A DNA stretch of 64,000 nt from NCBI RefSeq assembly GCF_032854445.1, contig NC_088296.1, positions 23,507,604-23,571,603 of the forward strand, read 5' to 3'. Below, piece by piece: positions 43,606 to 55,527 of this stretch (position 1 is its first letter; the number at the start of each line of letters is the position of its first letter). Both the position numbers and the translations under genes were made by a program. The DNA is from Liolophura sinensis. Taxonomy: Eukaryota; Mollusca; Polyplacophora; Chitonida; Chitonidae. Under the pieces are notes generated by a model that saw nothing but the letters and a program-made list of their open reading frames with translations, was not told where the DNA came from and ran no database searches.

Positions 43606-44100
43606 GTGGGCATTAGGCCTTTACCCGACTTTGACAAAAATAGAGCGTAAGTACACCCCCTGGAACTCAATTCCAATAGGAGATGAACTATCTTATCTTC
43701 TGGCACGTCCTTTCTTTAAAAATTCTAGGGAAAGGTATGTCCCAAGGCAACAGATGGCCAGAAACTTAACTACCTGTTTTGTTAAAATTTTCCAATCAGA
43801 AAATTATAACATGCTAAGAAATATCAGCCTTTTCCTGCCAGATACATTGTTATATTGCCGAAAATAATATTTATACCAATTTGCAATGTTTACCTACATT
43901 ACCCATAACTGTGAACTTTTGACTGTTATTGTTGCCTAATGTATAAGGACTATATCTATTGTTATCCTTGTAACATTCGCATTACGCATTCGCATGCTTT
44001 CACGGGTGCTCAATCCGCCATCTATCAGTGGTGATGTATATTTGACTTCCATGCCACCATGCTGACCGGAATGTTAATGAATAAAGTTACAAAGTTTCAA
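43606..44100 (+). mobile_element. Possible LINE 3' remnant
   Basis: An open stretch to the TAA at 43865-43867 includes IERKYTP, YLLARPFF, then NLTTCFVKIFQSENYNMLRN and ISLFL. The layout (R-K-Y, then a KIFQSEN..L.N...F tract near the stop) resembles the C-terminal end of some animal LINE ORF2 proteins. A 230-bp non-coding tail ends AATGAATAAAGTTAC. No reverse transcriptase motif remains. Recognised by pattern only; it could be another transposon protein. Confidence 0.35.
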
Positions 44101-44117
44101 GTCAAGACAGGAGATGC

Positions 44118-44356
44118 AATATTCAAGAGTGTTGGTCTGCGGAGAGCAGTGTTGGCGGTAAGTGAAGAGTGTTGGCGGGAAGGGAGGTGTGTTAAGGGAG
44201 GTGAAGAGTGTTGGCGGCGGGGGGAGGGACAGGTGTGTTGGTGGGAGGGGAGGTGTTGGCGGAAAGGGAGGAGTGTTGACAGAAGGAGAGGTTTTGATGG
44301 GAGGTGAGGAGTGTTGGCGGGAGGTGAGGAGTGTTGACGGGAGGGGGGGTGTTGTA
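44118..44356. repeat. G-rich repeat cluster 2
   Basis: GATGCAATATTCAAGAGTGT start, then GAAGAGTGTTGGCGGGAAGG- and GGAGGTGAGGAGTGTTGGCG-like units of about 20-30 bp. Homologous to cluster 1, placed on the other side of the possible LINE remnant. Confidence 0.85.
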
Positions 44357-44496
44357 CTAAAAGGTCTTGGCGTTTCCATTGTTTTCTTGTTTTAATACTA
44401 TAAATACTCATATAGTAATTGGATGCCTAATACGTATTTCCTAACATTGCTATATTTTACCCTATTTTGACTCCAATTACGCAATCTGACCGTTTC

Positions 44497-44580
44497 GGCG
44501 GCCCAGTGGTTTTGGCGTCCCCCTCGATGTCGGGAGACCCGAATCAATTCCAGGCCGGGTCATACTGTACCAGAGACTTT
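44497..44580 (+). mobile_element. tRNA-like SINE head fragment
   Basis: GGCGGCCCAGTGGTTTTGGC, CTCGATGTCGGGAGACCC, GAATCAATTCCAGGCCGGG. It resembles a tRNA 5' half with a decayed box B; no body follows that I recognise. Confidence 0.5.
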
Positions 44581-45407
44581 AGAAATGATACTCCAACAAA
44601 CCGTACATGCATCTCTTTCCAGCTATTGTTATATGTACACTGAGCCAAATTGGATGATTGTTTTTGGTATCTTATATTTCAGAATTTCATAGGTTGTGTG
44701 ATCGCCTGGGAAAAAATGAATATGGTGCCAAATGTATGGTCTTGCCGCCATATCAGTCCATATAATATGCAGGTGCGCATGTGCTAGACATCACCAGGAT
44801 GCTCTGCACACAATCGAGATCACATGCTACAATATATTGTATAGAACAACCAAATAACTGTTTCCATATTCTTTGATGCTGAAATATGTCCGTTAATCTT
44901 CGCACAATTCTCTTCCAAATTGCCCTTGGATGATCAATCCGCAAAACACATCGATTTTGCAGCCTTATTCATTCAGCACGATGATTTCACTGAACAAGGT
45001 TTTACTGCAAACCACGCGATATTCCCAGTCCATTGCCTTCCAATGCTCATGTCGTTTAATATGAAAACACTTTTAGTCGAGCTTTCTGGCTCAGCCATGA
45101 ACATAACATTGCATTGTCTTGTCCGGTGAAACAACCGGGTTCGTGGAAGACTGCTTCTGTGATACAGAAAGCATTCGTGTGGCTCAAAGGCCTTCCAAAA
45201 CACTGGTTCAAAATACCCAAGTGTCATGTCAATCGCAAGTAACAGATTTTTCCTGCATAGATATATGGCTAAGTGTGTGCGAAAAAATTAGGCGTATTCG
45301 GCTACGTATACATGTCGCTGAAATGAGTGGAAAAAGTAGTTCGGTGATTTTTGCACAGAGCATTCATACATGTATAAAGTATGTTACATGTAGTTGCAAT
45401 TAATGAA
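44581..45407. other. Intergenic, nothing assigned
   Basis: Open frames on both strands of up to 94 codons show no family features. Confidence 0.4.
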
Positions 45408-45545
45408 TGTATGTTGGGGGTTTTACGTCGATCCTTATAATTTTTCAGCCACATAGCGATGAGGAGCCATTAGGTGTGTATATATGCTGTCTTCTTGTAG
45501 AAGGGCTAGTCCATGCCGCCAAAGTGTTGTCGCCACTGAAGTATC
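45408..45545 (-). mobile_element. SINE-C fragment
   Basis: AATGTATGTTGGGGGTTTTA, CGTCGATCC, TTTTTCAGCCACATAGCGAT, GAGGAGCCATTAGGTGTGTA, ATGCCGCCAAAGTG and CACTGAAGTATCATG; broken off exactly where the 56-bp array begins. Confidence 0.85.
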
Positions 45546-45850
45546 ATGTTGTAATGAAGTGAAGCCGAAAGTTGTTCTACGAAAGGTGCACTGAGCATAT
45601 GCAGTTGTAATGAAATGAAGTCGAAAGTTGTTCAACGAAAGGTTCACTGAGTATATGCAGTTGTAATGAAGTGAAGCCGAAAGTTGTTCTACGAAAGCTG
45701 CTCTGAGCATAATCAGTTGTAATGAAGTAAAACCAAAAGCTATTCTACGAAAGCTGCACTAAGCATATGCAGTTGTAATGAAATGAAGTCGAAAGTTGTT
45801 CGGTGAATGCTGCACAGACTGCATATCGTTGTATTGAAGTGAAGCTGAAA
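45546..45850. repeat. 56-bp minisatellite
   Basis: About 5.5 copies of GTTGTAATGAAGTGAAGCCG, AAAGTTGTTCTACGAAAGGT, GCACTGAGCATATGCA; starts at 45548, 45604 and 45660. Related in sequence to the 62-bp array at 41607. Confidence 0.95.
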
Positions 45851-46809
45851 TTTATTGACTTTATAGCGCCACAGGGCATGTATTGCATTGATATGGCTGG
45901 TTAGGTGGTCAATCAAGTATACAAATGGAAATTCGGGCCGTCAGCCGGTAAAACAATATTCAATGTGAAATTGCTGAAGATCACTTTCATTCATAAAATC
46001 ACAATCTCTAGAAATATATATAAGAAACAGTAAAATTGTAATATGTCCACAGTTACATCTAGGAGGACAGTGGAAGTGGACTTGACTAGCTGACTTTTCG
46101 GGCATATTAACTGACCCAGCACACTGAAACATAGCTGTCAATCTCTATTTGACAAGGAAAGAATTAGGAAAGAGTGTAACGGATGAATTTCATGTATAGC
46201 GGCTACATTATACATACGCCTATGTCCTGGTTGGCGGGAAAAGGTACGTTTCCTAGAACACGAAGTGAAATGGACTGAAAAACGTGCAATGAATTTAAAA
46301 ACAGTATGTAGACACAACGGTCAGGACGTACATTTTATTTTTTTTATATCCCAGCAGCAAAATCAAACAAAAGTATTGTTTGAACACGCAGGGTTTAGAC
46401 TGGAGAATAAATCATATGTACACGGCTACTGTACATGTCTTATGATAAGTAAGGCCAAGCATGTCAAGTGATCATTACAGATTACTTGTAACTTGAACAT
46501 GTAATAAGAGTATGACATGCTTTAACTGTTACATAAATAAGTAACAGTTAACAGAATGGCAAATCCAGTGACTTATTGATAATAATTTACAACGACTTTT
46601 CGATGTCACGTGAAGTCTTTGTCATTTGCTACAAGCCAGTGCAAGTCTCAGGTTACACATGCCAAATTCGGGCAGTTTGCCTCCCGACTGAAGAGTGAAG
46701 GAGCACTCATTGCCACACACTATAAATTTATTTTTAAGCATATGTTGTGCCTAGTTTAAAAAAATATATCAGAGTTTTGTCGATTTGGATTAGAAGTGAA
46801 AACGTTATG
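45851..46809. other. Intergenic, nothing assigned
   Basis: No gene or repeat recognised. Confidence 0.4.
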
Positions 46810-46896
46810 CCGAGGGTTAACCCTTCCCTCTGCCACCCTGCGGGTTAACCCTTCTCTCTGCTACCCCGAGGGTTAACCCTTCCCTCTGCCACCCCG
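46810..46896. repeat. 28-bp repeat with GGGTTAACCC palindrome, 3 copies
   Basis: GGGTTAACCCTTCCCTCTGC then CACCCCGA; palindromes at 46814, 46842 and 46870, exactly 28 bp apart. Unrelated in sequence to the large 28-bp satellite. Confidence 0.92.
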
Positions 46897-46935
46897 AAAA
46901 AAATGGTGCTTATGCTAAGTTGATTTTTTGATATA

Positions 46936-47295
46936 ATGTGGTGTTGTGGTACGATGTGGTGTTGTGGTATAATGTGGTGTTGTGGTATAATGTGGTGTTG
47001 TGGTACGATGTGGTGTTGTGGTACGATATGGTGTTGTGGTATAATGTGGTGTTGTGGTACGATGTTGTTTGTGGTAAGATGATGTGTTGTGGTACGATGA
47101 TGTGTTGTGGTACGATGTGGTGTTGTGGTACGATGTGGTGTTGTGGTACGATGTGGTGTTGTGGTACGATGTGGTGTTGTGGTACGATGTGGTGTTGTGG
47201 TAGGATGTAGTGTTGTGATATGATGTGGTGCTGTGGTGCGATGTGGTGTTGTGGTACAATGTGGTGTTGTAGTATGATGTGGTGTTGCGGTATAT
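46936..47295. repeat. 18-bp minisatellite
   Basis: About 20 copies of GTTGTGGTACGATGTGGT. Because 18 is a multiple of 3 and the unit has no in-frame stop, both strands show false open frames. Confidence 0.96.
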
Positions 47296-47383
47296 CAGTG
47301 TACAAAGTTTTACTGCATATTTAGTAAGGTAAATCAATGCAGTTGTGTGACACTCAGTTTGATTTGTGTGAACAATGACCAAC

Positions 47384-47448
47384 AAATGGTGGGAGGAAAT
47401 CGAGCTGGGCCTGGGGGGAAATCCACAACCTTCCGCAGGTTGAATTTG
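47384..47448 (-). mobile_element. SINE-A short fragment
   Basis: AATGGTGGGAGGAAATCGAG, CTGGGCCTGGGGGGAAATCC, ACAACCTTCCGCAGGTTG: middle part of SINE-A only. Confidence 0.7.
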
Positions 47449-48715
47449 TGAATAAAAAGTGAGATATGGCCCTACTTTTCCAGTACCACATTTTGCATTT
47501 TTAAAAAGACGCCATGAGATGAGAATTTGAAGAAGAAAAAAAAAGATTTTCTCTTGCTGTGCATGTTGAGGAGAGAAGGGCGGGGAGAACAGGATAGCCG
47601 TCTATGTATAGCCTCTGGCACCTTGTCTTTAACATGGTCGCCAAAGACTGATTTGGCGTACAGAAATTAATGAGACAGATAACAGTTTTGGGACAGACAT
47701 AATCATCTTTACACATGCTCCGATATGTTTTAAAAAATGTATCTGCCCCTGTCTGATAGATATCAGTCACGTAACCTATAGACAGATCAAAGGATTTGAA
47801 AGACATTTAACAGACATGTCGACTTTCTTTACCTCTAATTCAGGAAAGCGCGATCACTCCATCTTATAATGAAGTAAGTACAGTTCAGTTTGAGGTGTAT
47901 ATGAGAAAAAAATATCTTAGACGACTTCCTTGTCTGGAGTGGCCCGTACTTTTATTGTCTAGGTCAATTAAATCTGGCCTAGTTCTATTCATGACCACAC
48001 AGCGTGTATTTGGTACAGACGCCATTAATACTACATCATCGTGCACATCGTGGTTGTTTGCGCCCTGTTTCACCAGCAGTACATGTAAATAGACCTTTTG
48101 TATAAGTATATTTTATGGAGGAAACGTTTACCTAGTGCGATATTTTTCGATGATGTCTGCTTACATTAGACTCAGAACTCGTGGAGTGTATAAAGCATCT
48201 CTACGAACGTGAATGGAGAACTCGTACCTTTGTCTTTAGTATTGAGGGAGTGTAACGGGATAGATATTTTCCTCTCAAGAGCCAAACTAAGTTTTTGTGT
48301 ATTCACTTACGGTTCGTATCTGGACAGTTTGAAGTAGATGTCAAGAGTCTTCCATCTTATCTCCCCGTCTTAAGGCACTACTGCATATCTCATACGTTAT
48401 TCATCGCCCAAGGTATGTACCTTCAGTTTAACGATGACGTACTCGCGAGAGTACCTTTACTTTCAAAATATCTCAATTTCCCTTTGAACCAACCAGTTAA
48501 GCTACAGGTGAAATAACTTGCTGGAGAGGTTTGGAAAGTCTATGTTAACTTAAAGAAGCCTGGTTTCCATTCTGAGCAGTCTACGACGTAAAGTACACTT
48601 CGAAGAAATAAATAAGCGTGAGTTAAGTAAAGGGTTAAATAATTCCGAAAAAAAAAAATTCAAGACGTACAGCGTATCATGAAAGTCTGCTAACGTATTG
48701 GCTTTCGTTCCAGCA
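47449..48715. other. Intergenic, nothing assigned
   Basis: No gene or repeat recognised. Confidence 0.4.
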
Positions 48716-48800
48716 CCAGTTTATTGCCGCCTTCACTTCCGGTCGTTCGTGGGAAGATCTGCCAGAAACCCGTGTATGGTTGTGGGTTTCCCCACTGGGT
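48716..48800 (+). mobile_element. SINE-A short fragment
   Basis: CACTTCCGGTCGTTCGTGGG, AAGATCTGCCAGAAACCCGT, GTATGGTTGTGGGTTTCCCC: middle of SINE-A. Confidence 0.7.
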
Positions 48801-51800
48801 CACTAGTGACAATAACATGACGAGGCATACCTTTTTGTTAATCAAAGCCAGACATGATTCTTGATAAATACAAATTCAAAGAAGTTTGATTAGAAATTTT
48901 GGCATAACTTTGAAACGTGTGTCTAATTTCATGACAATCGTGCTGTTTTAAATGAGCAGGGGGTTCTCTTCTGACAGGCTAGTTTCTTCTTTTTCAAATA
49001 TCATGAGTGGTATTTAATTGGGAAAAGAAAAAAACACTGTGTCTTTTGACCACATCATCGGCTGTATTACGCCGCCATTTTATGACGACCATGGCCCAGG
49101 ACATCTAACCTAAAACTCACATGGAAATGACACGTAATACTCACCTATTGTCAGGCACGTGTTTCTTTCTTTTCACACATGACTGACTTTTGCGCACATC
49201 TGATCGCTCTACGGGTGTCAGTCTGTGTGGCACATATGTGAAAGTTTCTCAGTAGCTTGACAAAGGGCTGTGGTTCATTTCGGATTCCCCGGGGTCTTCT
49301 GTCCATTAACACTCACAGGGGTCATAAAAGTGACAAGTTCTTGAGTATTCCCGTTAGATAAATACGCCCAGGTGGCAAATGATTCGAAGAAAAAAGATAT
49401 TATGGCTATGGTGACATAAAAGGTCACGTTGCGCAACGACAACAATGCAATTGTCTGGCTTCTTCACCATGTATGGAGAGAATGTGTACTTGAAGTATTT
49501 AACTGAGCTGATTTTTTTTATTTTAAGGGAGATAAATCAACCCATTTTGACAGTTAATCTGTTCCCAACGTGCTTTGTAATAATAAACCCATATATAGCA
49601 GATAACAGTAAAAGAGAGGTGAATTTAAGATTATATATACCTTATAAATAATGGAAAAGTTAGGGTATTGTTTTTAGTTTTGTACTGTTTAAGTTATTTT
49701 TAATCGTGACAGCCAACCAACATTATTGCTTTCTGCATTGTGCTACATGTTAACGATCTGTTTAAATAGAAAATAAAACCTGTGACAAAGCAGGATTAAA
49801 ACCTGTGTACAGTTAGATGGGCTATTACGGAGACAGTTGCACTAATCACATCACTCACCACAACCAGATATACATGTAGGCCTAGGCCCAGAAATGTGCC
49901 TAAAATTTAATGGTATCTACTCTCTGAGATGGTTTTACTGGAAAAGGTGATTCTCGAGCGATCGACTGACTGATTGGGTAATAGATCGATTAACGACGTT
50001 ATTACGTTTTTTTTTACTTGTACGATGACGATTAGATTTATGGGTGTGTGAAACCGAAGTGCGGTGTAAACCACTGACCGTTGGCAAATTACTGATGAAA
50101 TTTCCCACTTGTGACCAACAAACTTGCACATGTTGGGGAAAGAAAACTGTGTCAAGTTGTTCGAAGTTGTATAAGTTAATACTAGTATTAAGTCATATTT
50201 TACATTTAAAAGTTTAGCTAAACTCAGCACCCAACGCAGTTCGCCAGTGTCAAAATATAACAACAGTAGTTTCAGTTCCGATTTAATGTGGTACACAGTT
50301 TTTTTTTTTCAGCCTAAGCACAAAATTGAAGAATTGGCTTAAAGTTAAATCTGAAATTAAGTCCTATGCCTGTTTTGAACAACTGTAATGTGTGTAAAGT
50401 GTCGTATAGCAGGCCTTGTGAGTTTTGGCCGTTAATCGTTGGTGCAGGCCTTCTGTGAATACCTCGAGCAGTCAGCCATGCGTGACACTTTAATGGCTAT
50501 AGATGGTTTAACCTGATACCAAACAATTACTGTGAATATTTGTAAACCGTCTGTTGTGCGACCATTCATCATTCTCTCGCACAGAAAATTGCCAATTCAA
50601 ACATTGCAGTAACATGTTTACAAGTGGGTTTCAAAACTTAACCGATCCTAAGCTATGCGGTTATGTAGGCATTCGTATTTCAAGCCTGACGATTTCTTCA
50701 TAGCTTGTCATATCTATGGCTTATTCTGTTAATATGCACCCCAGTAGTCCGCATATTAGATGTATAGATTTAACACGGGCTCCGCCTTTCGTGTTCAGTG
50801 GAGTATAATGAATCGATACCAACCGAATCGCGCATATATCCATACGCCATCGGGGACTAGAATGCGGATATTTCGACCCTCAAGTTTCACGTGCTTTGTT
50901 AAGATTGCTGGTAATGGCGCAACGACATCGGAGTACAGGAAGTCCTGTCCTTAAACGGTATTGGTGTCTGCCTGATTGCCAGTTCACACGGTACTTAGGA
51001 TTACGGCATTTAAACAGTGACCTCAGATGGTGAGTTTTACACTTGACACCAGATTAACTTCATTACAACTGACTTCTCAAACTTCCTGATATATACAACC
51101 ACATGGTAACCATAGCCGTAGCGGAACAAATTCTTTAAGGTTTCTTTGATCTATTTTCACCTTTCTGTGTTACGAGTAAATGAGTTTAGGAAAATTTTTT
51201 AACGTGGCTGAGAGCTGTTAATTTATCACTTGACGTGATTAATGTTTGTAACTTTAATGAATGCATAGTTTCGGACATCCGGGTTCTTCGTAAGGTGCAG
51301 ATGAAGTTAAATACAATGTAAAATGGGACCACATGGACGAAATGCTGATTTTTACAGATATCTAAAGTTTTATGTAATGTAGGCCACTGAAAGTCTTACA
51401 TCTGAAGACTAGACATATTCTGTTTACTTCTTAAATACTTTTAAATTTCATTTTAGCGTAAAATGTATTCCATTCATTGCCACAGTTAAATTTGCTTTCT
51501 TCACTCGTGTGGTGATAATTGCCTTGTGGTAATGTCACATCACGATTTTAACAGTGTAACGTGTACAAATAGTAGCCATCTAGAAATACGAGGCAATGTC
51601 AGCAAACATTTTGAAAACAGAACTGCCAACCGTTCTTTTGAGGGTGTCAGATTCTCTATTAAGAGTTTGTGTATAGAATGATGTACAGAATTCCACAATG
51701 TTCACAGTGAAAGCCTCTCAACATTTGGTAAAGGATATAACATGGCTGATGGTTGGTAGAGGACACATAATGTGAATGATATGTTTACCATGGTACAACA

Positions 51801-51836
51801 CATATGCTCATGTCGGTTTTAATGATGCACTGTGTC

Positions 51837-51838
<2 letters not shown>
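48801..51838. other. Long stretch with no assigned feature
   Basis: 3 kb of AT-rich, mostly single-copy-looking DNA, the least repetitive part of the intergenic region. No exon-like open frames with recognisable motifs. A conserved non-coding or regulatory role cannot be judged from one sequence. Confidence 0.4.

Positions 51839-51903
<65 letters not shown>
51839..51903. repeat. (CA)n(TA)n microsatellite
   Basis: About 32 bp of CA followed by about 32 bp of TA. Confidence 0.97.
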
Positions 51904-52848
<945 letters not shown>

Positions 52849-53513
52849 GAGGATAACATCAAACACATCGACATTTGATAGCCATACATTTCGTTCGAAC
52901 TATAGAGATCAAAGTGTTGGGTTATTTATCACAATTCACACATGAATGAGTACAAAATATTTAATCTATGTTATTCAGATTCCTCTTACATAACCCTATT
53001 TATTATATAATAGCGACAGTGCTGTCTAAATGCCATGGGATAAAACGCAGATCAAAGGTTCATGTACTTCGCGTATAGATCTGAAACCTTGAATCTTAAT
53101 ATCACGCCTGCAATGTGAACACCCGCAGAATAATACCTCCATCTGTGAAGAAGCACCAAGCCTTCTTGTCAATGCAGTTTGATTACGGAATGATTTTAAA
53201 TTCTCCAGTAATATTCTGTCAATAATAACTATACTTATTTATTGATCGCTTCCCCTCAGAGGTATTTCACAATCCACATTTCCTTCGTAGTGGTATAAAT
53301 ACTATATAACCATAGCCCCATATCACACTTGCTGTCAACTACTGTATATACCCTTTTTATGACAAGAGATTGATTGTTTAACAGTGTGTTAAAATTTATA
53401 CACGTTGTTAAGATAAGCCTAGAACAGAGTCCCATTTGTGTCGTTCTAAAGTTTGGGTATTATGACATAGGTCTGGTCTATCTTTTGCCTTCACATGTGA
53501 TGAATCAACGATC
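52849..53513. other. Intergenic, nothing assigned
   Basis: No gene or repeat recognised. Confidence 0.4.
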
Positions 53514-53867
53514 CTAGATATTCCGGTTTATCTCGCGAGTGTAGGACACAAATCGCAAGTATGTATTCGTTGCCTTCTTGGGTGAAACACTCCTCACTTT
53601 CTCGGGTTTAGCAATTTCACTGTCTTGAGTGAAGCAGTCTTCACTTTCTTGAGTTTCTCGGGTTAAGCAGTCCCCACTTTCTTGAGTTTCTTGGTTGAAA
53701 CAGTCCCCACTTTCTTGAGTTTCTTGGTTGAAGCAGTCGTAGGGTTCTTCGGTTAAGCAGTCGTCGGTTTCTTCGGTTAAGCAGTCCGCACTTTCTTGAG
53801 TTTCTTGGGTGAAGCAATCTTCACTTTTATGAGTTAAGCGGTCTCCACTTTTCGGATAAGAAATCAT
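53514..53867 (-). CDS. Repeat-bearing open frame, possible peptide or exon, doubtful
   Basis: 117 codons from MISYPKSGDRLTHKSEDC to NRNI. The middle repeats an 8- or 11-residue unit of the type ESGDCFNQETQ (also ESADCLTEETD and EPYDCFNQ). Unit length changes are multiples of three bases and the frame never breaks in about eight units, which hints at coding constraint. There is no signal peptide or known domain. A 33-bp non-coding minisatellite that happens to be open is the main alternative. Confidence 0.25.
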   Translation of the reverse strand: MISYPKSGDRLTHKSEDCFTQETQESADCLTEETDDCLTEEPYDCFNQETQESGDCFNQETQESGDCLTRETQESEDCFTQDSEIAKPEKVRSVSPKKATNTYLRFVSYTREINRNI

Positions 53868-54526
53868 AATGTAACACTACTTCAGCTCGTTCTCTGCATT
53901 TTTACCCCTCTGCTATTTTTAAATAGGTAGGCTTTGGTGTTGGTTTATCCGCCTCGTGTCTGTCCATCCCTCTACATTGCTCCAATCAAAGCGTATCTCA
54001 GGTACATGATTATCAACAGCTTTTAAACCGGCATGGTATATGATTTGGATTGTGATATCATTCATTCCCGTGGAATATTCCTTGCGTCTGCCCAAAATCC
54101 TTGAAAAATGTTGACTTCAATAAGCCTGGCAATTATAAATCTGCATGTAACGCCTGGTTAACGGCAGGTATACGCTTGTATGTTCTCACTAGCTTTGTTT
54201 AGACTGTATCTCTTGAAAGCACCGGTGGCCTGGATTACCAAATTTATGCATAATTCCACATACACACTTAGACACTGTGAGGAGCATTATTCAATTTAGT
54301 TACACGCTTGGAAATATGATGTCACTTGAACTTTGTAAGACTTTTCCATCAAACGCTGTATCCTCAATTGCTTAACTCCTACATTATTTCACAAATACAA
54401 CTAGACAATGGGAAGAACATCATTCATTTTCTGTGACCTTGGACAAAATAGTATGGTTTGGAAGCATGATATATCGCCTGAACTATTTGAGCCTTTTTCA
54501 CAGACTTGCAACACGCGTGTACCTAA
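53868..54526. other. Intergenic, nothing assigned
   Basis: No gene or repeat recognised. Confidence 0.4.
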
Positions 54527-54635
54527 TCAAGTGTAAAGGGCTATAGCACATAGAGTAAATATAGGGCAGCCACGACAGTGTGATAGTTGGCAAATGGTCA
54601 TACGTCACCGGTGAAGTAGAGTCTCCTGTCAGTTC
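54527..54635. repeat. Dispersed repeat X, copy 5
   Basis: GTGTAAAGGGCTATAGCACA, GACAGTGTGATAGTTGGCAA, ATGGTCATACGTCACCGGTG, CCTGTCAGTT; cut off by the SINE-B head. Confidence 0.6.
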
Positions 54636-54966
54636 ACCACTTCGGGAGGTGATAGTCTCAGGGTCAATCCTTGGTCGGGTCACACCTAAGACCTTAAAAG
54701 AGGAAGTTGCAACTTCCTCGCTAAATGTTCAGCATTAAAGGGATAGTGCAACGACTGGTTGACCCGTATCAGTATTATAGGCCTAATGGCTCATGCGGAG
54801 CGGCTTACTTGATTTCGGTATGACTTCTCAGTGAAGCAGCACTAGATGAAAGAGCGGTGAAAATCCATCCTGCAACAAGAAGGCACATTACATACATTCT
54901 ATGGATTCTTTCGTCATCATATGACTGAAAAATTATTAAGTAAACCCCAATCACTCACTCACTCAG
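54636..54966 (+). mobile_element. SINE-B, long form
   Basis: Head GGAGGTGATAGTCTCAGGGT then CAATCCTTGGTCGGG, an AGAGGAAGTTGCAACTTCCT linker, GTTCAGCATTAAAGGGATAG, GGTTGACCCGTATCAGTATT, GACTGAAAAATTATTAAG and a CACTCACTCACTCA tail. Confidence 0.88.
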
Positions 54967-55072
54967 TGAGTGAGTGATTGGAGTTTATCGTCGTACAATA
55001 TCACCATTTTACTCGTCGTACTTAACAATATCACCATTTTACTCGTCGTACTTAACAATAGCACGATTTTAC
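54951..55072. repeat. Inverted SINE-B tail junction and 29-bp triplication
   Basis: CACTCACTCAC is followed by GTGAGTGAGTG, a palindrome made by a SINE-B tail joined to an inverted SINE-B 3' end (GAGTGATTGGAGTTTATCGT). The unit CGTCGTACTTAACAATATCA then CCATTTTACT is then repeated about three times. Confidence 0.85.
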
Positions 55073-55300
55073 TTGCCTCCTGTAGCACCATGGCTTAAAC
55101 AGGGTAATATAAAATGCAATGATATTAACTGCAATTTATTAGCCGTCCCTATTTTTTTCATTCAACATTGCCAGTCTTTTAAGGCATGTGCCTGCAACTT
55201 TGCGTGTGACTGGCTTGTATTTAATGTATTGTACTCTATATTTTAATTTGTATCTGCGTAACTGTTCAGTATTGTGAACATTTCTTTCGTTGCTTTTCAG

Positions 55301-55397
55301 ACGTGGCAACGTTATGAAACTATCAGCTACTTCTGCTTTCTCTCTGGGCTGATGACGGTGAAGTTAACCTGTCCTTATTGTATATATAGACAAAACG
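55301..55397 (+). other. Possible 5' UTR exon part of gene 2
   Basis: TTTCTTTCGTTGCTTTTCAG is a strong acceptor ending at 55300, 97 bp before the gene 2 start codon. It suggests that an upstream non-coding exon splices here. The upstream exon was not found. Confidence 0.35.
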
Positions 55398-55458
55398 ATG
55401 TGGGAAGCTGCACAGAGGACATTTCTCACGGCGGTGTGTGCTGCATTGTGGGCAGGAG
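55398..55458 (+). CDS. Gene 2 exon 1: signal peptide
   Basis: 61 nt, MWEAAQRTFLTAVCAALWAG then one base, donor GTAAGT, phase 1. A short basic N terminus and a hydrophobic core fit a signal peptide. Phase agrees with exon 2 and with gene 1. Confidence 0.75.
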
Positions 55459-55492
55459 GTAAGTCAAATGTACTTATATAATATGAAAACAT

Positions 55493-55527
<35 letters not shown>

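Noticed and set aside
46810-46896. Telomere-like repeat (GGGTTAACCC)
   Set aside because: The common animal telomere repeat is TTAGGG; this is a 28-bp unit with only three copies.
46910-47385. Open frames on both strands at the 18-bp array
   Set aside because: The unit length is a multiple of 3 with no stops, so both strands are open by construction.
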